From positions 146,632-210,631 of the forward strand of contig JBNKHG010000056.1 in the NCBI GenBank assembly GCA_050290225.1: a DNA stretch of 64,000 bases. The letters run 5' to 3'. Positions 39,140-47,315 of the stretch are shown piece by piece. The stretch's first letter is position 1. The number at the start of each line of letters is the position of its first letter. The stretch is from JBNKHG01 sp050290225 (GTDB lineage Bacteria > Pseudomonadota > Gammaproteobacteria > Pseudomonadales > Cellvibrionaceae). Below the pieces are notes generated by a model. The model was given only the letters and a program-made list of their open reading frames with translations. It was not told the origin of the DNA and did no database searches. Made by a program: the position numbers and the translations under genes.

Positions 39140-39661
39140 TTATTTTTCGGGCTCATCCTCATCGACGACATCTTCGGCTTCGGACTTGAGCGCCTCGTAT
39201 TGATCGGGATCGACAAACATTACCCGAATGCCAATTTCCTTGGGTTTGCCCAATTCGAACGACATCACCATCACATTGAAGCGACCGTCCCGCGATTGAA
39301 TCACACCAGGCAAGTGCACCAGGGCGCTGCCCTGCGTTTCGTTGGTGAGGATATTCAAGTCTTCTTTCTTCCGCAGCTGCAAACTGATTCGCTGCAACAT
39401 GGCCTTGAGTGCCGCTTCAAACGCGGGAAAATTAAAACCACCGCGAAACTCGCTATAATCCAGCTCCAGATGCAGGGGTGCCTCAATTTTTTCGCCGATA
39501 GTGAGAGTACCCAGCTTCGGACGCTTGCCCTGCTTAAGTTCCTTTAACAGCGCCTTGGCCTTGTCACGGGGTTGTTTCAGAAACCCCTGGTGCAACAGAT
39601 TGCACGCCAGGTTGACCAGTTGCACGATATTGATATTCAGCGTTTGGGGCTTATCGCTCAT
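39140..39661 (-). CDS. Conserved hypothetical protein, unknown function
   Basis: 173 residues, soluble, with no signal peptide and no membrane helix. The N-terminal half is helical (IVQLVNLACNLLHQGFLKQPRDKAKALLK region) and the middle looks like mixed beta structure (LHLELDYSEFRGGF, FNVMVMSFEL). The C terminus is acidic. I do not recognise a family or motif. It is inserted between recN and fur, which are neighbours in Pseudomonas, and converges with recN with an 8-bp gap. Confidence 0.75.
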   Translation of the reverse strand: MSDKPQTLNINIVQLVNLACNLLHQGFLKQPRDKAKALLKELKQGKRPKLGTLTIGEKIEAPLHLELDYSEFRGGFNFPAFEAALKAMLQRISLQLRKKEDLNILTNETQGSALVHLPGVIQSRDGRFNVMVMSFELGKPKEIGIRVMFVDPDQYEALKSEAEDVVDEDEPEK

Positions 39662-39722
39662 TATTATTCCACTATTACCTATTAAGAATTTTTATTATGG
39701 GGGGCGGGGAGGGGTTGAATAA

Positions 39723-40136
39723 CTATTTCTTTTCCAACGGTTTGACGTAGAGCACCAGGCTGTGGCCGGTAATTTCGTAACCGTGTTCTTTGGCGATTCG
39801 ATCCTGCAGGGCCTCAATTTCATCGTTGTGAAATTCGATAACCTTACCGGTTTCCACACAAACCATATGGTCATGGTGCTCGCCCTTGGCGATTTCGAAC
39901 ACCGAATGGCCACTGTCGAAGTTGTGGCGCTCCACCAGGCCCGCGGTCTCAAACTGCGTCAGCACCCGGTAGACAGTCGCCAGCCCCACATCTTCGCCAG
40001 CCTCCATCAATGCCTTGTACACATCTTCGGCACTGAAGTGGCGCTGCTCAGAGGATTCCAGGATCTGCAAGATCTTGACTCGTGGCAAAGTCACTTTTAG
40101 GCCAACTTTGCGCAACTCCTGATTTTCAACCGCCAT
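39723..40136 (-). CDS. fur: Ferric uptake regulator Fur
   Basis: Iron-responsive repressor. It has 137 residues with a winged-helix N-terminal domain (LKVTLPRVKILQILE, AEDVYKAL) and the metal site GEHHDHMVCVETGKVIEF. Only one Cys is seen at the site where E. coli Fur has two; many Fur proteins function without the pair. It is divergent from bamE, as in Pseudomonas (fur-omlA). Confidence 0.96.
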   Translation of the reverse strand: MAVENQELRKVGLKVTLPRVKILQILESSEQRHFSAEDVYKALMEAGEDVGLATVYRVLTQFETAGLVERHNFDSGHSVFEIAKGEHHDHMVCVETGKVIEFHNDEIEALQDRIAKEHGYEITGHSLVLYVKPLEKK

Positions 40137-40216
40137 TTTTCTTCTCTCAGACCCTTCTCAGTGTTTGCGTTATTCGGGTATTATCCTCGTTCGATCTGAC
40201 TTGTGGAACCCCCGCT

Positions 40217-40570
40217 ATGCAAAAAGCCTGTCGCTACCTCCTGACAGCTCTCTTTTTGACCTGCCTGTCCGGCTGCTCCTACTTCCAGTTCCCCGGCGTT
40301 TACAAAATCGAGATTCAGCAGGGCAATATCATTACCCAGGACATGGTCGACCAATTAAAACCGGGTATGACCAAACGCCAGGTGCGGTTTGTCCTGGGTA
40401 CACCGTTAATTGCCGACACCTTTCACCAGAACCGCTGGGACTATCTCTATGTACTGCGCGACGCACGGGACAATGTGACAAAAGAGCGCATCAGCGTCTT
40501 TTTTAAAGACGATAAGCTGAGCCATATCAGCGGCGATTTCGCACCCAACCTATCTAAAGAGGAATCCTAG
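40217..40570 (+). CDS. bamE: Outer membrane assembly lipoprotein BamE
   Basis: Lipoprotein of the BAM complex (OmlA/SmpA). The ATG at 40217 gives 117 residues with a lipobox LSGC (Cys20), then VYKIEIQQGNIITQDMVDQL and the conserved GMTKRQVRFVLGTPL and DTFHQNRWDYLY. The frame is open upstream, but only this start supplies a signal peptide. Confidence 0.95.
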   Translation: MQKACRYLLTALFLTCLSGCSYFQFPGVYKIEIQQGNIITQDMVDQLKPGMTKRQVRFVLGTPLIADTFHQNRWDYLYVLRDARDNVTKERISVFFKDDKLSHISGDFAPNLSKEES

Positions 40571-40615
40571 GGTCCAAAGAGGAATCCTCAAGCTCAATGC
40601 CAGTGACAGGGCAAA

Positions 40616-40936
40616 CTATTGCCCCGCCTGGGCTTTTTCCGCCCGTCGCCGCCGCGCTTCTTTGGGATCAGCAATCAAAGGGCGGTATATTTCCACCCGG
40701 TCTCCCGGTTGCAAAATGTGCTGACGTGCCGGTTGCAATCCCTTGGTTCCCAGGGCATGACCGAAAATCCCCATTTTTGCCGTCTCCAGATCGATTTCGG
40801 GAAATAGTTTGGTAATTCCCGATTGCTCTACCGCCTGAAACGCGGTGGTTCCCGGCTTGACCAGCAATTCGATGATTTTTTGCTTGTGCGGCAGCGCGTA
40901 TGCCACTTCCACCGCGATCGGATCCATATCCGTCAT
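40616..40936 (-). CDS. rnfH: RnfH/YfjF family ubiquitin-fold protein
   Basis: Small protein of the UPF0125/RnfH family, unknown biochemical role and often paired with RatA. The start at 40936 gives 106 residues with IAVEVAYALPHKQKIIELLV, GIFGHALG and GDRVEIYRPLIADPKEARRRRA. It lies 55 bp after ratA on the same strand and converges with bamE. Confidence 0.92.
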   Translation of the reverse strand: MTDMDPIAVEVAYALPHKQKIIELLVKPGTTAFQAVEQSGITKLFPEIDLETAKMGIFGHALGTKGLQPARQHILQPGDRVEIYRPLIADPKEARRRRAEKAQAGQ

Positions 40937-40991
40937 CTGTTCACTCTCATGCGTATTCTCATGTGTATTGCCCCGTCCGGCCAGCGAGTGA

Positions 40992-41423
40992 CTAACCGTA
41001 TATCGTTTTGGCCCGGGCACAGAGGTTATCCACCTGCCGGTTCGCCATGGACTCAAACCATTTGTTTACCGCCAGGGCCAGCACTTTGTTGCTGAATTCG
41101 AACTCCAGAGTCATCTGCACCTTGCAGGCATCCTCAGCCAGTGGCTGAAAGCGCCACACGCCCTCCAGACACGAAAAAGGTCCGTCCACCAGACGCATAT
41201 ACATGGCGAGAGGCGGCTCCAGGCGATTGCGGGTTACAAAACTCTGGCTGATCCCCGCTTTGCTCAGCTCCAGGCGCGCCTCCAACTCATTGCCCTCGCA
41301 CCTTAACAATTCGGCACCGACGCAACCCTCCATAAACTGGGGGTAGGCCTCAATATCGTTCACCAAGTCGAACATCTGCTGGGCGGAATAGGGAACCAGG
41401 GCTGAGCGTTCAATATGGGCCAC
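40992..41423 (-). CDS. ratA: RatA/YfjG START-like (coenzyme Q-binding) protein
   Basis: Family associated with ubiquinone-binding and, in E. coli, ribosome association. The GTG at 41423 gives 143 residues beginning with HIERSALVPYSAQQMFDLV, the conserved N terminus; GGGAG lies about 11 bp upstream. Upstream open frame (to 41546) has no similarity. The ratA-smpB divergent pair of relatives is here interrupted by a transporter gene. Confidence 0.92.
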   Translation of the reverse strand: MAHIERSALVPYSAQQMFDLVNDIEAYPQFMEGCVGAELLRCEGNELEARLELSKAGISQSFVTRNRLEPPLAMYMRLVDGPFSCLEGVWRFQPLAEDACKVQMTLEFEFSNKVLALAVNKWFESMANRQVDNLCARAKTIYG

Positions 41424-41621
41424 GTCGATTGGATCTCCCGGGGACAGTATGCCAGCGGCTGAAATAAAACCGGCAAAGCCGGGAATTGTAGTGATTCGGC
41501 GGCGCCAAGCCAACCGCCAACCTTCCGCAAGGACAGCCCGGGGCAAACTTGGTAGTATCTCGCCCAGAGTGAAACAGGGTCAGCAGTGCCCGCAAAATAA
41601 CCAACAACGATGGGGCAATCC

Positions 41622-43046
41622 ATGGAAAACAGAGAACAGTTTGGCTCCCGCCTGGGCTTTATCCTGGCTGCAGCGGGATCCGCCGTCGGTATCGGCAACC
41701 TGGTGGGCTTCCCGGTCAATGCCGCTAAAAACGGCGGTGCGGCCTTTTTGTTTGTCTACGCCATCTTCGTGTTTTTTGTCTGTCTGCCGGTCATGCTGGC
41801 GGAACTGGCAGCGGGTCGCCAGAGTCGACGCAACCCCCTCGGGGCCTACCTGCACTTCGCGCCGGACAGCAAACTCTGGCCACTGGGCGGTTGGCTGGTA
41901 CTGATCACGCCCTATATGATCGCCGTTTTTTACTCGGTAATTACCGTCTGGGTACTGGGATACCTGGGCGCCATCGTCACCGGTAAACTGACACAGCTGG
42001 CGGACGCCCAGCAGTTCGGCGAGTTTATTAACAGCAACAGCATTTTCTTCTACCTGGCACTGGTCACCGCGACCGTGGCGGTGATTTTGATCAACGGCGT
42101 CAAGGAAGGTATCGAACGCGCGGCCAAGGTGCTGATGCCGTCGCTGTTCCTGATGTTGGTGGGGCTGGTGGTGTTTGTACTCTTTCAGGACAACGCCCTG
42201 GCCGGGGTGAAGTACTACCTGGTGCCAGATTTCAGCAAACTGACCCCGCAGGTGATCAACAGCGCCATGGGCCAGGCGTTTTTCTCTCTGTCTTTGGGGA
42301 TGGGTATCCTGATCACCTACGGCTCCTATATGGACAAGAGCAGTGATATTCCCTTTTCCGCCAAAATGGTCGCCATCTGCGATACCGGCGTGGCTTTTAT
42401 CGCCGGCCTGCTGATTCTGCCGGCGATTTTTTCCTTTAATCCCAATACCAACACCGACGAGCTCTCGGACTCGTCCATCTCCCTGATATTTACCTTTTTG
42501 CCGAAGATCTTCCTCGCCATGCAGGACACTGTCGGCTTTATCGGCGCCAGTATTGTCGCCGGCGTTTTTTTCCTGCTGGTATTTTTTGCCGCCCTCACCT
42601 CCCTGGTTTCCATTATCGAAGTGCCGGTATCGGGCAGTATGGACCAGCTATGCCACTCGCGGCGGAAGGCGCTGACAACCCTCGGCATCACCATGGTGAT
42701 ATTCTCCCTGGCCAGCTCCCTCTCTTTTGGCCGGGTGGATTTTTTAACCAGCTTTCTCCACTATGGCGGCGTCGACAAGTCCCTGTTCGATCTGATTATT
42801 GATGTCTTCTACGAAACCATCCTGCCCCTGAACGGCTTTATTATCTGCATGATGGTCAGCTACCGCTGGAAGAAAGCCCGCTTCGACGAGGAGCTGGAGC
42901 AGGGCAACCCCGGCTTCAAGGGCACCCTGTTCGAGCGCTACGTCAACTTCTCCCTGCGCAGTTTTATCCCGGTGATCCTGCTGCTGATCTTTATCAATAC
43001 GGTATTGATCAAGTACTTTGCGATTGACCTGCTGGAATTACTCTAG
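41622..43046 (+). CDS. Na+-dependent NSS/SLC6 family transporter (LeuT-like) 1
   Basis: Predicted Na+-coupled amino-acid-type symporter in the inner membrane. It has 474 residues from the ATG at 41622, chosen because it aligns with the paralogue; an ATG four codons upstream is open. About 11-12 membrane helices. The unwound first helix AAGSAVGIGNLVGFP matches LeuT, but the outer-gate Arg of LeuT is Gly here. It lies between ratA and smpB. Substrate unknown. Confidence 0.92.
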   Translation: MENREQFGSRLGFILAAAGSAVGIGNLVGFPVNAAKNGGAAFLFVYAIFVFFVCLPVMLAELAAGRQSRRNPLGAYLHFAPDSKLWPLGGWLVLITPYMIAVFYSVITVWVLGYLGAIVTGKLTQLADAQQFGEFINSNSIFFYLALVTATVAVILINGVKEGIERAAKVLMPSLFLMLVGLVVFVLFQDNALAGVKYYLVPDFSKLTPQVINSAMGQAFFSLSLGMGILITYGSYMDKSSDIPFSAKMVAICDTGVAFIAGLLILPAIFSFNPNTNTDELSDSSISLIFTFLPKIFLAMQDTVGFIGASIVAGVFFLLVFFAALTSLVSIIEVPVSGSMDQLCHSRRKALTTLGITMVIFSLASSLSFGRVDFLTSFLHYGGVDKSLFDLIIDVFYETILPLNGFIICMMVSYRWKKARFDEELEQGNPGFKGTLFERYVNFSLRSFIPVILLLIFINTVLIKYFAIDLLELL

Positions 43047-43148
43047 AATCAGGGCAATTGCTGTGTCGCGCCGTCGCTGTGAAGATGCCCTGGCCCGGCC
43101 ATGCAATTGCGCTAGCTCGGCCATGGACTTGCGCCTATAATGCGCGCC

Positions 43149-43630
43149 ATGGCCAAGAAGCAAAAAAAGAAAACACTCGATAACACCATCGCACAAAACA
43201 AAAAGGCGCGCTTCGACTACTCCTTTGAGGAGAAGTTCGAGGCGGGCCTGTCCCTGCAGGGCTGGGAAGTAAAAGCCTGCGCGAGGGCAAGGTGCAGATC
43301 GTCGACACCTATGTGCACTTTAAAAACGGCGAAGCCTGGTTGCTGAACGCCCAGATCCAACCCCTGACCTCGGCCTCCACCCACTTTGTGACCGAACCCA
43401 ACCGCCCGCGCAAGCTGCTGCTGAACCGCAAGGAGATTGCCAAGCTGCAACAGGCGGTGGAGCAAAAAGGCTACACCGTGGTGGCCACCGCGCTTTACTG
43501 GAAAAACCACCTGGTCAAGTGCGCCATCGCCCTGGCCAAGGGCAAGCAGACCCACGACAAACGCGAAGCCGAAAAGGAACGCGACTGGAACCGCCAGAAG
43601 CAGCGTATCCTGCAAGACAACCAGCGCTAG
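43149..43630 (+). pseudogene. smpB: SsrA-binding protein SmpB, frameshifted
   Basis: tmRNA partner in trans-translation. The N-terminal frame (MAKKQKKKTLDNTIAQNKKA... LQGWEVKA) is normal to about 43277, then runs into nonsense. The remainder of SmpB (EGKVQIVDTYVHFKNGEAWLL... to the basic tail) continues in another frame to 43630. Adding one C at 43276-43278 (GCCTGC to GCCCTGC) restores a normal protein of about 160 residues with the KALREGK sequence. The cause is either a true 1-bp deletion or a base-call error. An ATG nine bases upstream (43140) is also in frame. TATAAT at 43136-43141 sits so close that the mRNA could be leaderless. Confidence 0.88.
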
Positions 43631-43704
43631 GCCGCCGTCGCCAGACTATCGTGCGTCGAACCCTGGCCAGAACGACAATAACAACAGAATAAGGACGACA
43701 CAGT

Positions 43705-45054
43705 ATGAGCGCTCCCCGGGGTCAGTTTTCATCCAAATTGGGGTTTGTCATGGCGGCGGCGGGTTCGGCTGTCGGCCTGGGCAACATCTGGGGTTTCCCC
43801 ACACAAACGGCCAGCAATGGCGGCGCCGCCTTCGTGATGGTCTACTTTATACTGGCCTTCATACTGGCCTACCCCGCCCTGATGGCGGAACTGGTGATCG
43901 GCCGCCACGCCCGCGCCAATATCGTCACCGCCCTCGACTCCATCGGCCACACCCCGGCAGTAAGCCGCCTTGGCGCCGGCGTCGGCTATTACGGGGTGAT
44001 AGTCGCCAGCCTGATCCTCAGTTTTTACACCATCGTCGCCGGCTGGATGCTGGCCTACCTGGCCGAGCCGGTCACCAGCACCCTGGGACTGGAAGCCGCC
44101 ACCCAGTGGCTGGTCACCGACTCCGTCACTCGCAACCTGATCACCGGGGCCATCTTCGCCGGCCTCACCATCTGGATTATCAGCTCCGGAGTGGAAAACG
44201 GTATCGAGAAGTGGTCCTCCCGCCTGATGCCGGTACTGATCGCCCTGCTGTTCCTGCTGATTGTCTATGTGCTGTTCCAGGAGGGCGCCACCGAGGGCCT
44301 GGCCGTCTACCTGCTGCCGGATGTCAGCCGCGCCCTGGAACCCAAACTGATTATCAACGCCATGGGCCAGGCCTTCTTCTCCCTCTCCCTGGGTGTGGGC
44401 ACCATGCTGGTGTACGGCTCCTACCTCAGCCGGGATGAGAGCCTGCCGCGCATGGGCGTGCTGGTGACCCTGGTGGATGCCGGTATCGCGTTTTCCGCCG
44501 GGCTGCTGATTATCCCGGCCATGTACGTGGCCCAACACCACGGCACCGCCATCTTTACCGAGAGCGGCGAGCTGATTGCCGGCCCCGGCCTGATCTTCCA
44601 GGTGCTGCCGGCGGTGTTCGACACCATGGGCGCGGCCGGTCCCTTTGTGGCGTTCGCCTTCTTCGTGCTGATGAGTATCGCCTCCGTCACCTCCTCCATC
44701 TCCATGCTGGAGGTGCCCGTATCCCTCACTGTGGAGAAGACCGACATCCCCCGCCGCAAAGCCACCCTGGTGATCGGCGGCGTTATCTTCGCCATCAGCG
44801 CCCTGATCGTGTGCAACTTCGCCAGCCTGTTCGGCTTCGTAGTGGACCTGACCACCAAATACAGTCAGCCGCTGCTGGGGGTCATGCTGTGCGTCTTCGC
44901 CGGCTGGATCATGCACCGCAACACCCTGCTGGAGGAGCTGAAAGCGGGCAGCCCCAATATCGAAAACAGCCTGTTCTGGAAGATCTGGCCGATGTATGTG
45001 CGGGTGTTCTGTCCCATCCTGATCCTGGCGGCCTTTGTACAGAGCCTGGTTTAG
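43705..45054 (+). CDS. Na+-dependent NSS/SLC6 family transporter (LeuT-like) 2
   Basis: Paralogue of the transporter at 41622. It has 449 residues and about 11 helices, with first-helix motif AAGSAVGLGNIWGFP and the conserved INAMGQAFFSLSLG also found in the first copy. An AAGGA ribosome site precedes the ATG. It lies between smpB and ssrA. Substrate unknown; amino acids are the family norm. Confidence 0.92.
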   Translation: MSAPRGQFSSKLGFVMAAAGSAVGLGNIWGFPTQTASNGGAAFVMVYFILAFILAYPALMAELVIGRHARANIVTALDSIGHTPAVSRLGAGVGYYGVIVASLILSFYTIVAGWMLAYLAEPVTSTLGLEAATQWLVTDSVTRNLITGAIFAGLTIWIISSGVENGIEKWSSRLMPVLIALLFLLIVYVLFQEGATEGLAVYLLPDVSRALEPKLIINAMGQAFFSLSLGVGTMLVYGSYLSRDESLPRMGVLVTLVDAGIAFSAGLLIIPAMYVAQHHGTAIFTESGELIAGPGLIFQVLPAVFDTMGAAGPFVAFAFFVLMSIASVTSSISMLEVPVSLTVEKTDIPRRKATLVIGGVIFAISALIVCNFASLFGFVVDLTTKYSQPLLGVMLCVFAGWIMHRNTLLEELKAGSPNIENSLFWKIWPMYVRVFCPILILAAFVQSLV

Positions 45055-45115
45055 GGGCTTGATCTCATTTAATTCGCCCCCATCTTGTGGATATAGGTTA
45101 CAATCCACCTTCCAA

Positions 45116-45507
45116 GGGGCCGATTAGGATTCGACGCCGGTGACAAAACCTTAGGTGCATGTCGTGATGACAGCCAATCACGTTAATCCAAAGCTGTAAC
45201 TTATTAGTTGCCAACGATGACAACTACGGTGCCGCCCTGGCTGCGTAAGCAGTCCACTAAGCACCACCTAGTGGCATAGTTCCGCTAGCGGTCTTTAGCA
45301 AGGTGCCAGTACCGCGCTACTGACTGTCAAATAGAACTGGATCGCCGTGAAGCCTGCCTGGGGTGGATCAGCTAAACCTAAATCAGGATCGCGCTTTACG
45401 TCCTGCCCGCCGGGCTGTAATTCGCTAAATCAATAGGTGGATCTAAGCATGTAGAGCCTACGGCGGAGTGCTGACGGACGGGGGTTCAACTCCCCCCGGC
45501 TCCACCA
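45116..45507 (+). ncRNA. ssrA: Transfer-messenger RNA (tmRNA)
   Basis: About 392 nt. The 5' end GGGGCCG pairs with the 3' CGGCTCC followed by ACCA, forming the tRNA-like acceptor arm, and the T arm GGGGGTTCAACTCCCCC is canonical. The tag frame begins at 45210 and reads ANDDNYGAALAA then TAA (45246-45248), matching the proteobacterial tag pattern. No terminator is visible directly after the CCA, and the accessory island starts there. Confidence 0.97.
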
Positions 45508-45648
45508 TATCGGATCTCTTTGATTTTAAAAGGATTTTTCGTAACGCAATTTTCCGTTTTTCTGGATAAAAATCATAACTCACTGTTTTTATGAAGTTTT
45601 CGCGGTTCGAGTCCTATAGGGTCGTTTTGAACGATGAAAGGAACTTCT

Positions 45649-45825
45649 ATGGAAGACATATATAATGAATGCTTACCGCTCCTAGAAGATATGGACGCAA
45701 CGCTTGAGGAAAAGAAAGATTCTATAGACCGCGTTTGGAATTTTATGAACTATTTGATTGATAAGGCGTGGGATGATCCAGAAGGTTTTGAAAAATTGGC
45801 AAAAAAATTAGAAGAAAGTGAATAA
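45649..45825 (+). CDS. Small acidic protein of unknown function
   Basis: 58 residues from the ATG at 45649, which has AAAGGA 7 bp upstream; an ATG five codons earlier is in frame. Acidic and helical (LLEDMDATLEEKKDSIDRVWNFMNYLIDKAW), with no signal peptide. Not recognised. First gene after ssrA, converging with parE. Confidence 0.55.
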   Translation: MEDIYNECLPLLEDMDATLEEKKDSIDRVWNFMNYLIDKAWDDPEGFEKLAKKLEESE

Positions 45826-45843
45826 GCCGGTTTTTATCAGGCT

Positions 45844-46149
45844 TTACCCCCCACTATCAAAATAATTGAGCACATCCATTTCTTTATGCGGCACACCGAT
45901 AATATCAATATGCCCGTCGTGGACGAGATAAAAGACCAGATGCGAACCTTGAGGAAAACAATGGTAGCCTTCCTCAATGTCAGAGCGATGCTTGCCAATT
46001 TGTGGACGCTGCGCCAACCATGAAAACCGCTCGTAAATCTCGGTGACATATTTATCGGCTTGCGCCTCGCCCCACACTTCAAAGCTATAGCGCCAGATAT
46101 TGCGTAAATCATCCTTGGCACGGGGCGTGAGATTGAATATTCCTGACAT
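45844..46149 (-). CDS. parE: ParE-family toxin
   Basis: RelE/ParE superfamily toxin; ParE members poison DNA gyrase. It has 101 residues with the typical N terminus LTPRAKDDLRNIWRYSFEVWGEAQADKYV and C-terminal HLVFYLVHDGHIDIIGVPHKEMD. The parD stop lies 3 bp upstream, giving the antitoxin-first order of parDE operons. Confidence 0.9.
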   Translation of the reverse strand: MSGIFNLTPRAKDDLRNIWRYSFEVWGEAQADKYVTEIYERFSWLAQRPQIGKHRSDIEEGYHCFPQGSHLVFYLVHDGHIDIIGVPHKEMDVLNYFDSGG

Positions 46150-46152
46150 TCT

Positions 46153-46395
46153 TTAGCTTTCTCTGAATTCCGAGAGCATTTCATCCAATGGCTGATTGAC
46201 GAATTCACCGGCTTGGGCTTGCCTTGCCCCCTCACTTAAATGATTACGCAGTGCTTCCAGCTTCGCTTTGCGCTCTTCCAGATTACGCAGGGCATCGCGC
46301 ACCACTTCGCTGGCAGAACCATAACGTCCGCTGGCAATTTCATTTTTAATGAAAACTTCCCAATGTTCGCCGAGGGTTAAACTTGTTGAGGCCAT
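46153..46395 (-). CDS. parD: ParD-family antitoxin
   Basis: Ribbon-helix-helix antitoxin neutralising the downstream ParE. The ATG at 46395 (AAAGG 8 bp upstream) gives 80 residues. TSLTLGEHWEVFIKNEIASGRYGSASEVVRDALR is the DNA-binding part and the C-terminal half binds toxin. A large palindrome just upstream is the likely operator. Confidence 0.9.
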   Translation of the reverse strand: MASTSLTLGEHWEVFIKNEIASGRYGSASEVVRDALRNLEERKAKLEALRNHLSEGARQAQAGEFVNQPLDEMLSEFRES

Positions 46396-46407
46396 ATCCA
46401 TACCTTT

Positions 46408-46444
46408 CTGCTATATTCATATATGCCATTTATGAATATAGCAG
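46408..46444 (-). promoter_or_regulatory. parDE operator palindrome
   Basis: Perfect 14-bp inverted repeat CTGCTATATTCATA / TATGAATATAGCAG with a 9-bp centre, 13 bp upstream of parD. Typical for an autorepressed toxin-antitoxin promoter bound by ParD. Confidence 0.85.
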
Positions 46445-46492
46445 TCTGAGAACTATTTTGGCAAGTAAAAAGCAATTAAGGTGATGGAGCGC

Positions 46493-46624
46493 TTATGGAA
46501 AAAATGGTTCGGGTTCTTCTTCCTGATACGGATCATCATCCAAACAAGACCCCTTGAGTACCTTGTTCCAATCCGCCAAAATATCCAAAACCTGGTTCAA
46601 ACTCTCTCCGTCAGGCTCCACCAT
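46493..46624 (-). CDS. Possible 43-residue acidic protein
   Basis: Open frame of 43 codons beginning MVEPDGESLNQVLDILADWN and ending in an acidic EEEPEPFFP. It follows the AlpA-like gene on the same strand. No clear ribosome site and no recognised family, so it may not be real. Its start overlaps the ssrA-like 3' sequence. Confidence 0.35.
   Translation of the reverse strand: MVEPDGESLNQVLDILADWNKVLKGSCLDDDPYQEEEPEPFFP
46594..46624 (+). other. Possible att remnant resembling ssrA 3' end
   Basis: GGTTCAA (46594-46600), CTC, then GGCTCCACCAT (46614-46624) matches the ssrA 3' end at 45486-45508 (GGTTCAA, CTCCCCCC, GGCTCCACCAT) with a few extra bases. A terminator follows 10 bp later. This is what would remain if an element had inserted at the ssrA 3' end and displaced the original end. 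The match is short, so this is tentative. Confidence 0.4.
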
Positions 46625-46633
46625 CTTGTAAAT

Positions 46634-46673
46634 AGCCCTAATGAGCCCTCACCAGCCATTAGGGCTTTTTATT
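46634..46673 (+). terminator. Rho-independent terminator on the + strand
   Basis: AGCCCTAATG (46634-46643) with CATTAGGGCT (46657-46666), then TTTTTATTT. The only + strand gene reading towards it is ssrA, 1.1 kb upstream, so it may be the displaced ssrA terminator. Confidence 0.75.
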
Positions 46674-46735
46674 TACCCGCAATTTTACTATCAGGATATG
46701 AGGGCAAATGCGGGCTTTTACCTACTCACTCACCC

Positions 46736-46915
46736 TCAAACAGCTTCAAACGTACTTTTTCTCAAGCAACTGGCCTCATATTCCAGCACATCTTCGCGCC
46801 GGTACCTGACTTGACCACCCAGTTTTACGTAAATGGGACCAATACCCTCGGACCGCCATCGTTCCAGTGTTGCTTCGCTTACCTGCCAGCGATTACAGAG
46901 CTCTCTTTGGGTCAT
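46736..46915 (-). CDS. AlpA/MerR-like helix-turn-helix protein
   Basis: 59-residue protein starting MTQRELCNRWQVSEATLERW, followed by RSEGIGPIYVKLGG and VRYRREDVLEYE: a winged helix-turn-helix of the AlpA/excisionase type, which often regulates or assists excision of integrated elements. It is too short for many gene callers. No integrase gene is adjacent. Confidence 0.75.
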   Translation of the reverse strand: MTQRELCNRWQVSEATLERWRSEGIGPIYVKLGGQVRYRREDVLEYEASCLRKSTFEAV

Positions 46916-46965
46916 AAGTACTTGATATTCATTCCTATTGATTCTCCAGTAAATTTTGATTGGAA

Positions 46966-46984
46966 TAGTCCCGTTTTGGGACTA
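46966..46984 (+). promoter_or_regulatory. Inverted repeat upstream of higBA
   Basis: TAGTCCC-GTTTT-GGGACTA, ending 11 bp before the higB ATG. Likely operator for autoregulation by HigA. Confidence 0.65.
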
Positions 46985-46995
46985 CCATTGGCTTT

Positions 46996-47298
46996 ATGAG
47001 ACTCATTGCCTTATCGACACTGAAAGCTTTCTGGGAAGAACACCCAGAGTACATGGATACTAAAGAGCCAACACTCGCCTGGTACCGCCATGCCTTAGCG
47101 GCCGACTGGAGCGCACCTACCGATGTTAAACAGGGCTTCAGAAATGCCAGCATACTTAAAGATGGGCGTGTGGTTTTCAATATTGCAGGGAATAAGTATC
47201 GCCTGGTCGTATGGATCAACTACGCCTTTCGCGTAGTCTACATTCGATTCATCGGCACCCATGCGCAATACGACAAGATTGATGTACAAACTATTTAA
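46996..47298 (+). CDS. higB: HigB-type mRNA interferase toxin
   Basis: 100 residues of the RelE-like HigB family: FWEEHPEYMDTKEPTLAWYRHALAA at the N terminus, then FNIAGNKYRLVVWINY and VVYIRFIGTHAQYDKID. Ribosome-dependent mRNA cleavage is the family activity. The toxin gene precedes its antitoxin, as is usual for higBA. Confidence 0.92.
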   Translation: MRLIALSTLKAFWEEHPEYMDTKEPTLAWYRHALAADWSAPTDVKQGFRNASILKDGRVVFNIAGNKYRLVVWINYAFRVVYIRFIGTHAQYDKIDVQTI

Positions 47299-47315
47299 TT
47301 GCCGGAGGAAACACT

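Noticed and set aside
43135..43141. TATAAT as smpB promoter
   Set aside because: No -35 element at 16-18 bp. Noted only as a possible leaderless start in the smpB entry.
43729..45108. 459-codon open frame on the - strand
   Set aside because: Antisense of the second transporter; Gly/His/Gln-rich translation with no helices or motifs.
45595..45620. T-arm-like GCGGTTCGAGTCC downstream of ssrA
   Set aside because: Isolated; no cloverleaf, and it does not match the ssrA 3' end well enough to be called an attachment site.
46481..46999. 172-codon open frame on the + strand
   Set aside because: Crosses the terminator at 46634-46673 and lies opposite the AlpA-like gene; no similarity or ribosome site.
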